The notes beneath the pieces are model-generated. The model searched no databases. It was not told where the DNA came from and saw only the letters and a list, made by a program, of their open reading frames with translations. Positions 42,984 to 51,241 of a stretch of DNA of 64,000 bases are shown piece after piece; within the stretch, counting starts at the first letter, position 1; every line of letters begins with the position of its first letter. The translations under genes and the position numbers were made by a program. This DNA comes from Pyrinomonas sp040289685 (GTDB taxonomy: Bacteria; Acidobacteriota; Blastocatellia; Pyrinomonadales; Pyrinomonadaceae): the NCBI RefSeq assembly GCF_040289685.1, contig NZ_PSLQ01000001.1, positions 103,115 through 167,114 of the forward strand, read 5' to 3'.

Positions 42984-43985
42984 GTGTTTCAACGACGTAG
43001 TCTTATGTGCTCGGAACCCACGTCTCGCCAAGCTGGACATGACCGCGAGATAGGGCTTTTTCTCGGCGTCGATGGCGGCGGGACGAAGACCCTTGCCGTG
43101 ATCACCGATGCTGATGGCCGTGTGCTCGGCGAGGGCACGGCTGGGCCATCCAATCCTTTGCGCGTCGGCGTAATGCAGGCAGCGATGGCGATTCGCGAAG
43201 CGATTGATCGGGCCTGCCGCGCAGCAGGCATCAATCGCGCTGAGATCGCCGCGGCACAGATCGGACTGGCTGGCGTGCGTCGCAAGGATCTGCGCGAGCG
43301 CATGCGCGAAAGCTTGACGGGCTTGGGGATCGATTCTCTTCATGTGGTGACCGACGCCGACATCGCGCTGTTTGGGGCGGCTGGCGGCGGTCCGGGCGTG
43401 GTCATCATCGCTGGCACGGGATCGATCTGCTGCGGCAAGAACGCTCGTGGGCGACGCGCCTGCACGGGCGGTTGGGGACCGGTCGCTGGCGACGAGGGTA
43501 GTGGCTCATGGGTCGCGCGCCGGGCGCTGCAAGCCGTCGCTAAAGCGACCGATCAGCGCGGACCGCAGACTGCGCTCGTGCAGGCCGCTTATGCCTACTT
43601 CGGCGGCGAAGACCCGGACGAGCTCTCGACGGCGATCTATGCGCCGGAGATGACCAACGACCGCATCGCCGGCTTTGCGCGCTACGTCATCGAAGCGGCG
43701 CATGCAGGCGACGCGGTTGCCCGCGCCATCATCGCCGATGCGGGGCGCGAACTCGGCACGGCGGCCATTACCGTCATCCGTCGCTTGCAGATGCAGAACG
43801 AATCTTTTCCGGTCGCTTACGTCGGTGGCGTTTTTGCCGCTGGCGATCTGATTCTCGTCCCGCTCGGTCAACGGATCGCGCGCGTGGCGCCGAAAGCTCG
43901 TTTAACGCGCCCGGAAATGTCGCCAGCCGTGGCCGCGGCGCGCATGGCACGCGAACACCTATACACGCTCGTGCTCGCCGGATGA
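42984..43985 (+). CDS. BadF/BadG-family amino-sugar kinase (GlcNAc/MurNAc kinase-like)
   Basis: The 333-residue protein is an ASKHA-fold kinase. LFLGVDGGGTKTLAVITDADG is phosphate loop 1, VVTDADIALFGAAGG and VIIAGTGSICCGKN form loop 2, GGWGPVAGDEGSGSWVARRAL is the sugar-side motif, and VAYVGGVFAAGDL lies near the end. This branch includes eukaryotic-type GlcNAc kinase and the clostridial MurK, which phosphorylates both MurNAc and GlcNAc. Because murQ follows, a MurNAc/GlcNAc kinase is the best call. The start is GTG 42984 with GAGGG upstream, or ATG 43005. It stands divergent from a LysR gene. Confidence 0.85.
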   Translation: MFQRRSLMCSEPTSRQAGHDREIGLFLGVDGGGTKTLAVITDADGRVLGEGTAGPSNPLRVGVMQAAMAIREAIDRACRAAGINRAEIAAAQIGLAGVRRKDLRERMRESLTGLGIDSLHVVTDADIALFGAAGGGPGVVIIAGTGSICCGKNARGRRACTGGWGPVAGDEGSGSWVARRALQAVAKATDQRGPQTALVQAAYAYFGGEDPDELSTAIYAPEMTNDRIAGFARYVIEAAHAGDAVARAIIADAGRELGTAAITVIRRLQMQNESFPVAYVGGVFAAGDLILVPLGQRIARVAPKARLTRPEMSPAVAAARMAREHLYTLVLAG

Positions 43986-44282
43986 ACTTCTTTGCCAAAG
44001 GAGCGCTGTCAAGCCCTTCGCCTGCAAATAGACCGTGCTCGAGCGCTGGACGAACTCTTCGGTCTTCACGCTGGATCGCGCACCATGACGCCAACGCGCC
44101 GCAGTTCGACTACACGGTGTAATGCGACGCGCTCGAAAAAAGCTCATTGAAATGCGCGACGCCTTGATTTCGATCTTCTGCAGCGGCGGGACATTTTCGA
44201 TGCGCGCAAGCAGGGCTTCCAGCGTCGTTGGTTGAGCGACAGAACAGTTTGACTTTGAGGCGCAGCTGATTCGCTCCGAGAC
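43986..44282. other. Kinase-murQ intergenic region
   Basis: About 297 bases. A minus-strand frame here reads for some 35 codons like a protein (EALLARIENVPPLQKIE), but it has no start and runs into the murQ antisense, so it could at most be a gene remnant. I see no RNA gene or terminator. Confidence 0.4.
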
Positions 44283-45197
44283 ATGGATCCGAAAGAGGAA
44301 CACATCCCCGTCACGGAACAAGAGAACCCGCGCACGAGGCGACTGAGCGAGCTTCCGACGCTGGAAATCGTCTGTTTGATGAACCAAGAGGATGCGCGCG
44401 TCGCCGAAGCCGTGCGCCATGCGTTGCCCGATGTGGCGCGCGCCATTGACCGCATCGTCGAACGTCTGCTGGCAGGCGGCAAGCTCTTTTACGTCGGCAC
44501 GGGGACTTCGGGGCGGCTCGGCGTGCTCGATGCGGCGGAGTGCCCGCCGACTTTCGGCGTCCCGCCCGACCTTGTGCAAGGCATCATCGCGGGCGGCTAT
44601 GAAGCTCTCTACCGCGCGGTGGAAGCATCGGAAGACGACAAAGAAGCTGGGGTGCGCGACATCCAAAGTCGCGGTGTATCGGAGCGCGATGCCGTGGTCG
44701 GCATCGCAGCTTCGGGGCGCACGCCCTATACCATCGGCGCCGTCGAACATGCGCGATCCATCGGCGCCTTCACTGCCGCCGTCACGTGCGTCCCCGGTTC
44801 GCCGATTACGCGCGTAGCGGAAGTGCCCATCGTCGCCGTCGTCGGGCCAGAAGTGGTCGCCGGTTCGACGCGCCTGAAAGCGGGCACGGCGCAGAAGATG
44901 ATTTTGAACATGATCTCCACCGTCGCGATGATCCGGCTCGGCTACGTCAAAGGCAATCGCATGACCAACCTGCAGCCGCGCAACACCAAACTGCGCGCGC
45001 GCGCCGAACGCATTTTACGTGCTGAACTCGGTCTCAACGAAGAACAGGCGCGCACTGCGCTCGAACGAGCTGGCGGCGACTTGCGCACCGCGCTCGTGAT
45101 GTGTAAAACAGGGCGCACGCGCGCAGAGGCGGAGCGAGCTTTGCGAGCGGTCCAGTGGCGCATTCACGAAGCGGTGCGGTTGCTCGGTGCGGACTGA
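44283..45197 (+). CDS. murQ: N-acetylmuramic acid 6-phosphate etherase
   Basis: The 304-residue SIS-domain lyase removes D-lactate from MurNAc-6-phosphate to give GlcNAc-6-phosphate. It starts with TEQENPRTRRLSELPTLEIV and has LFYVGTGTSGRLGVLDAAECPPTF (sugar-phosphate site with the catalytic Glu), VVGIAASGRTPYTIGAVEHA (second SIS motif), KAGTAQKMILNMISTVAMIRLG, and NLQPRNTKLRARAERIL. The C-terminal helices match the family length. It follows the BadF-type kinase by about 300 bases and belongs to the peptidoglycan-sugar recycling locus. The product joins central metabolism after deacetylation, but nagA and nagB are not in this window. Confidence 0.96.
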   Translation: MDPKEEHIPVTEQENPRTRRLSELPTLEIVCLMNQEDARVAEAVRHALPDVARAIDRIVERLLAGGKLFYVGTGTSGRLGVLDAAECPPTFGVPPDLVQGIIAGGYEALYRAVEASEDDKEAGVRDIQSRGVSERDAVVGIAASGRTPYTIGAVEHARSIGAFTAAVTCVPGSPITRVAEVPIVAVVGPEVVAGSTRLKAGTAQKMILNMISTVAMIRLGYVKGNRMTNLQPRNTKLRARAERILRAELGLNEEQARTALERAGGDLRTALVMCKTGRTRAEAERALRAVQWRIHEAVRLLGAD

Positions 45198-45321
45198 TTG
45201 GCCGCAAGAGGATCGCGTTCCGACAGCGCCGCCGGACGCTTGCGTGGGCAAACGACGGATCACGCACCGACGCGCTAGCTCGATGTTCGGCGCGTGAACG
45301 ACAATTCGACATCGAAGCGAC

Positions 45322-46029
45322 GTGAACATCCGACTTCATCCCGTTTTAAATAGCGCGCGCGCCGTCATCTTCGACGCCGGCGGAACGCTGGTCCACCCCG
45401 ACTGGGAAAGATTGATCGAACTAGCGGCAAAAAGTCTGGGGCGAAGAGCCGACGCCGCCGAGCTCCACAGAGCTTTGCGCGGAGCGCTTCATCGCGCGGA
45501 GCGCGCGGCAAACGATCGTCAGCCCGTTGATACGATGCACCCTTTTTGGCTTTTCCGCGAGATGTATGCGGCGCTCGGAATAAATGACCAACACTGCGCC
45601 GAGATCATTTCGCAGATCGAAGCGCGGCACGCGGAAAGGCATATTTGGTGTGCGCCCGATGAACAAGCGGCGCGCGTGCTCGATTGTTTGCGACAAGCCG
45701 GGTTGCGCACGGCGGTCATCTCCAATACGGACGACGGACGTTTGCGCGAACTGCTCGAACTCGTCGGTTTGCTTTCGCGCTTCGAAGTCGTCTTGGATTC
45801 GTGCCTCGTCGGCCTTCGCAAGCCCGAAAAGGCCATCTTCGATCTGGCCTTGCAACGGCTCGATCTTCGCCCAGACCAAGCCGTTTATGTCGGCGACAGC
45901 TATGCGAGCGACTTTTTGGGGGCGCGAAGAGCCGGATTGCGCGCCGTCTTGATCGATCCGTTCGACTTGCACGCCGATGTCGAGGGCGTGCGTATCCGCT
46001 CGCTCGGCGAATTGGTGATCGCCTGTTGA
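45322..46029 (+). CDS. HAD-superfamily hydrolase
   Basis: The 235-residue protein has the HAD core with a helical cap. Motif I is VIFDAGGTLVHPDW, motif II AVISNTDD, motif III the Lys in VGLRKPEKAIFDLAL, and motif IV AVYVGDSYASDFLGARRAGL. In motif I the second Asp (Asp+2, the general acid) is replaced by Gly (DAGGT), as in the HDHD3-like branch, so phosphatase activity is possible but not assured. It sits between murQ and a solute symporter, where a sugar-phosphate phosphatase or house-cleaning role would fit. The physiological substrate is unknown. Confidence 0.85.
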   Translation: MNIRLHPVLNSARAVIFDAGGTLVHPDWERLIELAAKSLGRRADAAELHRALRGALHRAERAANDRQPVDTMHPFWLFREMYAALGINDQHCAEIISQIEARHAERHIWCAPDEQAARVLDCLRQAGLRTAVISNTDDGRLRELLELVGLLSRFEVVLDSCLVGLRKPEKAIFDLALQRLDLRPDQAVYVGDSYASDFLGARRAGLRAVLIDPFDLHADVEGVRIRSLGELVIAC

Positions 46030-46136
46030 GCCACGGCGTAGCGGGTTTCGATCGCGCCGCTTTGGATCCGTTTCGTCAGCTCCTTGAGCACGGCGCGGCG
46101 AACGACGTTCGTTGAGTCCAGCTCATTCGATTCCGT

Positions 46137-47669
46137 ATGCAAGTCATTGATCTACTCATCATCGTCGGTTATTTGGTCGGCATCACGCTCTTCGGGACGT
46201 GGTTCGCCAAAAAGCAGGAGACAACGCGCGACTACTTCCTCGGCGACCGCAGCGTTCCGTGGTGGGCCATCGCAGCGTCGATCGTCGCCACCGAAACCTC
46301 GACGATCACCTTCATCTCCGTTCCGGGCATCGCCTATGCGCGCGGCGGCAACTTTCAGTTCCTACAGCTTGTCTTCGGCTACATGCTCGGGCGCGTGGTC
46401 ATTTCGCTGATCTTCATCCCGCTCTACTTTCGCGGCGAACTGATGACCGTCTATCAGTTGCTCGAGCGCCGCTTCGGCCAACGGACCAAGATGTTGGCCG
46501 CAACGCTCTTTGTCGTCATGCGCAACATCGCCGACGGCATTCGCCTGCTGCTGACAGCGATCGTGCTCGCTGCCGTTTACACGGCTTTTGCGCCGACGAC
46601 CGGAGCCGACGCGGTGATCGTTGGTTCGATCCTCGTCCTCGGCTCGGTGATGATCATCTTCACCTACTTCGGCGGAATGGAAGCGGTCATCTGGATCGAG
46701 GTCGTGCAACTCGGCATCTACCTTCTCGGAGCGCTGGCCGCGGCGCTTGTCCTCGTCGGACAGATCGAAGGCGGATTGGGCGCGGCGCTCGCCGCTGGCG
46801 CCGCTTACGGCAAATTCAGCCTCTTCGACTTCTCTTTCGATCTAACAAAGACCTTCACCTTCTGGGCCGGTCTGCTCGGCGGCTGCTTCCTGACGATGAG
46901 CACGCACGGTACCGATCAGTACCTCGTGCAAAGATACCTGTGCACGGATAAACCGCGGCGTGCCGCGGCAGCGTTGTTGACGAGCGGCGCCGTCGTCCTC
47001 GCGCAGTTCATCGGTTTTCTCTTCATCGGCGTGCTGCTTTTCGCCTTCTACCACCCCTACACCGATCCGGCGTACGAACTGGCGGCGACGCCCGCCGCTT
47101 ATCCTTTCACCGGCGGGGATCGCGTCTTCCCCGACTTCATCACCAAACACATGCCATCGGGATTGTCCGGTCTGGTCGTCGCCGCGATTCTCGCCGCCGC
47201 TCTCTCTTCGTCGCTCAACTCGATCGCCGCGACAGCGGTCAATGATCTTTACCGTCCTTTCCGCCCCAACCGCGATGACCGCCACTACCTGCGCGTTTCG
47301 CACTGGTTGACGCTGCTTTGGGGCGTGGTGCAGGTAGGCGTCGCGCTCGCCGCAAGAAACCAGGACCGTTCGGCGTTGGACCAGGCGCTGTCGGTCGCCT
47401 CGCTCATCAACGGTCCGGTGCTCGGCGTCTTTCTCATCGGGACTTTTCTGCGTCGCGCTGGCGAATCGGCCGCGCTCGTCGGCATGTTCATCGGCATCGC
47501 CGTAATGCTCTACTTAAATTTCATGACGCCGCTCGCTTGGACGTGGTACGTGCTGGTCGGAAGCATGGTGACCTTCCTTGCGGCTTGGCTGGCGAGTTTC
47601 GTCTTCGTGCCTGTAACGAAAAGCGAAACCGCCACCGTCGCAAAGATCGATCCGGAAACGAATCGCTGA
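46137..47669 (+). CDS. Sodium:solute symporter (SSS family)
   Basis: The 510-residue protein has about 13 membrane spans. Family motifs include FGTWFAKKQETTRDYFLGDR near the start, WWAIAASIVATETSTITFI (first core helix with the Na-site residues), GGMEAVIWIEVVQLGIYLLG, THGTDQYLVQRYLCT, and AAILAAALSSSLNSIAATA (Na2-site Ser residues). It lies 107 bases after the HAD gene and ends 9 bases before the GH3 gene, so it is likely co-transcribed with the NagZ-like enzyme. By context it should import amino sugars or muropeptide sugars; other SSS substrates (sialic acid, glucose) cannot be excluded. Confidence 0.93.
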   Translation: MQVIDLLIIVGYLVGITLFGTWFAKKQETTRDYFLGDRSVPWWAIAASIVATETSTITFISVPGIAYARGGNFQFLQLVFGYMLGRVVISLIFIPLYFRGELMTVYQLLERRFGQRTKMLAATLFVVMRNIADGIRLLLTAIVLAAVYTAFAPTTGADAVIVGSILVLGSVMIIFTYFGGMEAVIWIEVVQLGIYLLGALAAALVLVGQIEGGLGAALAAGAAYGKFSLFDFSFDLTKTFTFWAGLLGGCFLTMSTHGTDQYLVQRYLCTDKPRRAAAALLTSGAVVLAQFIGFLFIGVLLFAFYHPYTDPAYELAATPAAYPFTGGDRVFPDFITKHMPSGLSGLVVAAILAAALSSSLNSIAATAVNDLYRPFRPNRDDRHYLRVSHWLTLLWGVVQVGVALAARNQDRSALDQALSVASLINGPVLGVFLIGTFLRRAGESAALVGMFIGIAVMLYLNFMTPLAWTWYVLVGSMVTFLAAWLASFVFVPVTKSETATVAKIDPETNR

Positions 47670-47678
47670 GGAAAGAGT

Positions 47679-49778
47679 ATGGGCCACCGAACGAGAACTT
47701 TCGTCGAACAAGGACCGCGGAACAAGCGCGTCGCAGCGCTTCAGACCGGAGGCCGAATGGCGGGCTTTGTCGAACGCACGCGAGTGACGAAGCACCGTGA
47801 AGCATACTCGGCGAGGCGCCAAAAGAATGATCCGACGAGATCGAGCTTTCGCTCGTCGTCCCCTGTGGTCCGTCCTTTCTCTTCCAAGGGACGTGCTCGG
47901 CGGATCAGCGGTTTGATGATGGCCCTTGCGCTCCTCTGTTTTTCGCCGCTTCCTCCCCGCTCGACAGCACAGAGCGCTGTTCGGCCCTATCCGCCGCAAC
48001 CATCAGCCGCGGCTTTACGTTGGGCGGATGAGCAACTGGCTCGCATGTCGCTCGAAGAGAAGATCGGGCAGCTCATTCACATCGGTCTCAACGCGAGCTT
48101 TCTCAACCAAGAGAGCGATGCTTTTCGCGCGCTGCGTCGGCAAGTCGAAGAGAATCACGTCGGGGGCATCATCTTGTTTCGCGGTCCGGTCTATGAATCG
48201 GTTCATTTAATGAATCGTCTACAGAGCTTCGCGCGCGTCCCGTTGCTCGTCTCTGCCGACCTCGAAGCGGGAGCGGGGATGCGCTTTGAGGATACGATCA
48301 ACTTCCCGTGGAACATGGCCGTCGCCGCGTCTGGCAATCCCGACTACGCGCGGCGTCAAGGCGAAGTTACGGCGCGCGAAGCGCGCGCGCTTGGCGTTCA
48401 CTTGATCTTCGCTCCGGTCGCCGATGTGAACAACAATCCAGCCAATCCGGTGATCAACGTTCGGTCTTACGGCGAAGACCCGAAAACGGTCGCCCGTTTC
48501 GTCGTCGCTTTCATCGAAGGGGCGCAACGAGGCGGCGTGATCGCGACGGCGAAGCACTTCCCCGGCCACGGCGATACGGCCATCGATTCGCACCGCGGTC
48601 TGCCCGTGATCAACGTCGGGCGCGATCGGCTCGAAAGCATCGAATTGATCCCCTTTCGCGCGGCGATCAGTGCCGGGGTCGGCGCCATCATGCCGGGCCA
48701 CATCAGCCTGCCGCAACTCGATCCGACCGTGATCACGCCTTTGCCGCGCGAGCAAGTGATCCGCCCTATCTACGCCGAGGAAGGGAGCGAGATCGTCGTC
48801 GAGAAGGCGACGCTTCCAGCGACGCTGTCGTTTGCGATCACCGGCAGGCTCCTACGCGGCGAACTCGGCTTTCGCGGCTTGGTCGTCACCGACGCGCTCG
48901 ATATGAGCGGGCTGACGCTCTACTTCACGCAAGATGAGGCCGCCGTGCGCGCCGTCGAAGCCGGGGCCGACATGCTCTTGAAACCAGCCGATCCGGAAGC
49001 ATGCATTCGCGGTTTGCGCGAGGCAGTGCGCGCTGGGCGCTTGAGCGCGCGACGCATTGAGGAATCGGCTCGCCGCATTCTCGCCGCCAAGTACGACCTT
49101 GGGTTGGTCCAGAATCGTTTGACCCCACTTGATATGATCGATCGCATCGTCGCTGGCCGCGAGGCTGAGCGGTTGGCCGACGAGATCGCCCAACGCGCCA
49201 TCACGCTCGTGCGCGACGATGCCAAGCTCGTTCCGCTTCGCGCCGGACAAACGCTGCGCATCTTCAATCTGGCCATCACCAACGGCGAAGACCGCCTATG
49301 GGTGGCGCGTCCGTTCACGGCGGAATTAGCCAAAGGCGCGCGCGTTGAGACGGCCGTGCTCGACGAACGTTCGTCCGAAGAGGAAGTGCGCAAAGCTTTG
49401 GACCGCGCAACGCAAGCGGAGGTCGTCATCGCCTCGCTCTACGGGCGCGTCCGTTCAGGTCAAGCCAACAGCGTCGGCATCCCGAAAGCGGGCGAACGGG
49501 CGTTGCGCGCCGTGCTCGGCGTCAAGCCGGTGATCGGCATAAGCTTCGGCAACCCATACTTGCTGCAGAGCTTTCCGGAACTGAAGACCTATCTCGTCGC
49601 CTACGGCGATATGCCGAGCTTGCAGCGCGCCGCGGCGCGAGCGCTTCTCGGGCAAGCTGAGATCGTAGGTCGTTTGCCGATCAGCTTGCCCGGACTTTAC
49701 GCGCGCGGCACGGGGATTCAATTGCGCAAAGCGGAAAGAGCCGCTGGCGACGATGTTCAGCGAGCGTCGCCGCGATGA
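47679..49778 (+). CDS. nagZ: GH3 beta-N-acetylhexosaminidase, NagZ/YbbD-like
   Basis: The catalytic GH3 barrel spans about residues 105-460. It shows GQLIHIGLNASFL, GGIILFRGPVYESVHLMN, ADLEAGAGMRF, IATAKHFPGHGDTAIDSHRG (the NagZ-specific Asp-His dyad loop) and FRGLVVTDALDMSGLT (nucleophile Asp). A second GH3_C-like domain follows (about 490-680), as in the two-domain B. subtilis enzyme. It would cut GlcNAc from GlcNAc-MurNAc or muropeptides. A signal-like segment (GLMMALALLCFSPLPPRSTA) occurs only at residue 78, after a long Arg/Ser-rich stretch. The start at ATG 47679 has a good GAGGAAAG site, but starts at 47913 or 47916 are the alternative for normal secretion. Confidence 0.9.
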   Translation: MGHRTRTFVEQGPRNKRVAALQTGGRMAGFVERTRVTKHREAYSARRQKNDPTRSSFRSSSPVVRPFSSKGRARRISGLMMALALLCFSPLPPRSTAQSAVRPYPPQPSAAALRWADEQLARMSLEEKIGQLIHIGLNASFLNQESDAFRALRRQVEENHVGGIILFRGPVYESVHLMNRLQSFARVPLLVSADLEAGAGMRFEDTINFPWNMAVAASGNPDYARRQGEVTAREARALGVHLIFAPVADVNNNPANPVINVRSYGEDPKTVARFVVAFIEGAQRGGVIATAKHFPGHGDTAIDSHRGLPVINVGRDRLESIELIPFRAAISAGVGAIMPGHISLPQLDPTVITPLPREQVIRPIYAEEGSEIVVEKATLPATLSFAITGRLLRGELGFRGLVVTDALDMSGLTLYFTQDEAAVRAVEAGADMLLKPADPEACIRGLREAVRAGRLSARRIEESARRILAAKYDLGLVQNRLTPLDMIDRIVAGREAERLADEIAQRAITLVRDDAKLVPLRAGQTLRIFNLAITNGEDRLWVARPFTAELAKGARVETAVLDERSSEEEVRKALDRATQAEVVIASLYGRVRSGQANSVGIPKAGERALRAVLGVKPVIGISFGNPYLLQSFPELKTYLVAYGDMPSLQRAAARALLGQAEIVGRLPISLPGLYARGTGIQLRKAERAAGDDVQRASPR

Positions 49779-49802
49779 GCCGCCCGCAAGAGCAGCGCCA
49801 CG

Positions 49803-49837
49803 TGCCCTGCAAACGAGTTTTGAATCTTGCAAGGGCA
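49803..49837. terminator. Hairpin between convergent GH3 and phosphofructokinase genes
   Basis: TGCCCTGCAA pairs with TTGCAAGGGCA (10 bp, one bulge) around a 14-base loop. There is no T run, so termination is plausible only from the position between convergent stops. Confidence 0.35.
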
Positions 49838-49874
49838 AGGTCCATCGGTCGCGCTTCTCGGTGAAGGCGCCGCG

Positions 49875-50990
49875 CTACATGCCCAAATCTTTCATGTGGT
49901 AGCGCTCGGTGTCGTAGTAACGTTCGACATCGACGGTGTTGAGATTGCCGACGACCACCGACAGATCAACGAGCGACAGGTCGCAGGCTGGAGCGACACC
50001 GCGCGCCGAGACCATTTTGCCGAAGTCGCCGACGGCGACCGCATCTGCGGCACGCGCGCCGAACATCATACCCATGATGCGGTCGATCGGACTCGGTTGG
50101 CCGCCGCGCTGTGGGTGTCCGATGGCCGCCGAGCGCGCATCATACGGCGTCTGCTCGCGTATCTTGCGCGCGAGCGTTTCGCCGATGCCGCCCAAACGGG
50201 CGTGACCGAAAGCATCTTGGCGATCGTCCACCGTGACGATCTGACCGTCCTCGGAGTAAGCCCCTTCGGCGACGACGATCACCGAATATCGCGGGCGGAG
50301 CGGATCGCGCGTCAGACGGTTCGGGTCGCCCATGCGTTCACGCAAATGCGCGAAGACCTTCGCATAACTGAACGGGTGTTCGGGGATAAGGATCAGATCG
50401 GCTTGCCCGGCCACGCCCGACCACAAGGCCAAATGTCCCGCATGACGCCCCATGACCTCAATGATCTGCACCCAACCGTGCGAACCGGCTGGCGTGCGCG
50501 ATCGTTCGATGATCTCCGTCACGTTGCGCAACGCCGTGTCGAAGCCGAGCGTATAGTCGGTTCCAGCCAGATCCTTGTCGATCGTCTTCGGCACCCCGAC
50601 CACCGGCACGCCCTTTTGCGCCAATCGCGCCGCAACGCCGAGCGTATCTTCGCCGCCGCAAGCGACCACGGCATCCAGTCCGAGCCGCTCCATGTTTTTG
50701 ACGACTTCAGCGGAGCGATCGACGCGCTCGCCCGCTTCGTTGGGCGCTTTGAACGGATTGGTGCGCGACGACCCCAGATTCGTGCCGCCGTCGCGATCCC
50801 AACGACGTACCGTTTCGCGGTCAAGCGGCCACGTCTCCAACGGCGGGTCGAGCAAACTGCGCCAACCATCGTACAATCCGACGACCGCGATTCCATGCTC
50901 GCTCGCACGATAAACCAACCCCTTGATCGCTGGATTCAAGCCCGGCGCGTCGCCGCCGCCGGTCAGAACACCAATACGCTGTGCTTTCAT
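49875..50990 (-). CDS. 6-phosphofructokinase, group III, probably PPi-dependent
   Basis: The 371-residue protein starts RIGVLTGGGDAPGLNPAIKG and carries CGGEDTLGVAARLAQKG, GVPKTIDKDLAGTDYTLGFDTA, IEVMGRHAGHLALWSGVAG and PQRRGGQPSPIDRIMG (wait-free family motifs near the C-terminal half, the last slightly varied). At the position of E. coli Gly104 it has Asp (GGEDT), and at Gly124 it has Lys (PKTID). In this family Asp104 plus Lys124 marks PPi-dependent, reversible enzymes, whereas ATP enzymes have Gly104. ATG 50990 was chosen since upstream codons add unlike sequence. It is convergent with the GH3 gene and divergent from the NamZ fusion, and could feed fructose-6P from recycled amino sugars into glycolysis. 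Confidence 0.9.
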   Translation of the reverse strand: MKAQRIGVLTGGGDAPGLNPAIKGLVYRASEHGIAVVGLYDGWRSLLDPPLETWPLDRETVRRWDRDGGTNLGSSRTNPFKAPNEAGERVDRSAEVVKNMERLGLDAVVACGGEDTLGVAARLAQKGVPVVGVPKTIDKDLAGTDYTLGFDTALRNVTEIIERSRTPAGSHGWVQIIEVMGRHAGHLALWSGVAGQADLILIPEHPFSYAKVFAHLRERMGDPNRLTRDPLRPRYSVIVVAEGAYSEDGQIVTVDDRQDAFGHARLGGIGETLARKIREQTPYDARSAAIGHPQRGGQPSPIDRIMGMMFGARAADAVAVGDFGKMVSARGVAPACDLSLVDLSVVVGNLNTVDVERYYDTERYHMKDLGM

Positions 50991-51241
50991 CTTTTCGATC
51001 CTGTTCCGTAGATTCGAAGTCCGATGTCGAGCGCCGTCCGACGACGCTCGGAAAGCTTCTGGTAGAAGGCAATGGCAGATCGCATGGCGCGCTCTTTGAC
51101 CCGGCATGATACAACACGAAGAGCGCGCGCGTCATGGCGCAACGCAAGGCGCTAAACTAAATTTATTTAATGGGACGATTAAACGGCAACGCTGTCGCCG
51201 CCCGAATTGATCATCCATCTGTGACCGAGAACGGGAATCCA

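Noticed and set aside
43959..44750. Minus-strand frame of 263 codons around the murQ start
   Set aside because: Mostly antisense to murQ; the short protein-like piece in the gap has no start or domain.
45900..46142. Minus-strand frame of 80 codons with a protein-like start
   Set aside because: The start is TTG, half the frame is antisense to the HAD gene, and no family is recognised; at most a remnant.
49827..51011. Open frame of 394 codons on the plus strand
   Set aside because: Antisense to the phosphofructokinase gene, with His/Arg/Asp-rich composition typical of shadows.
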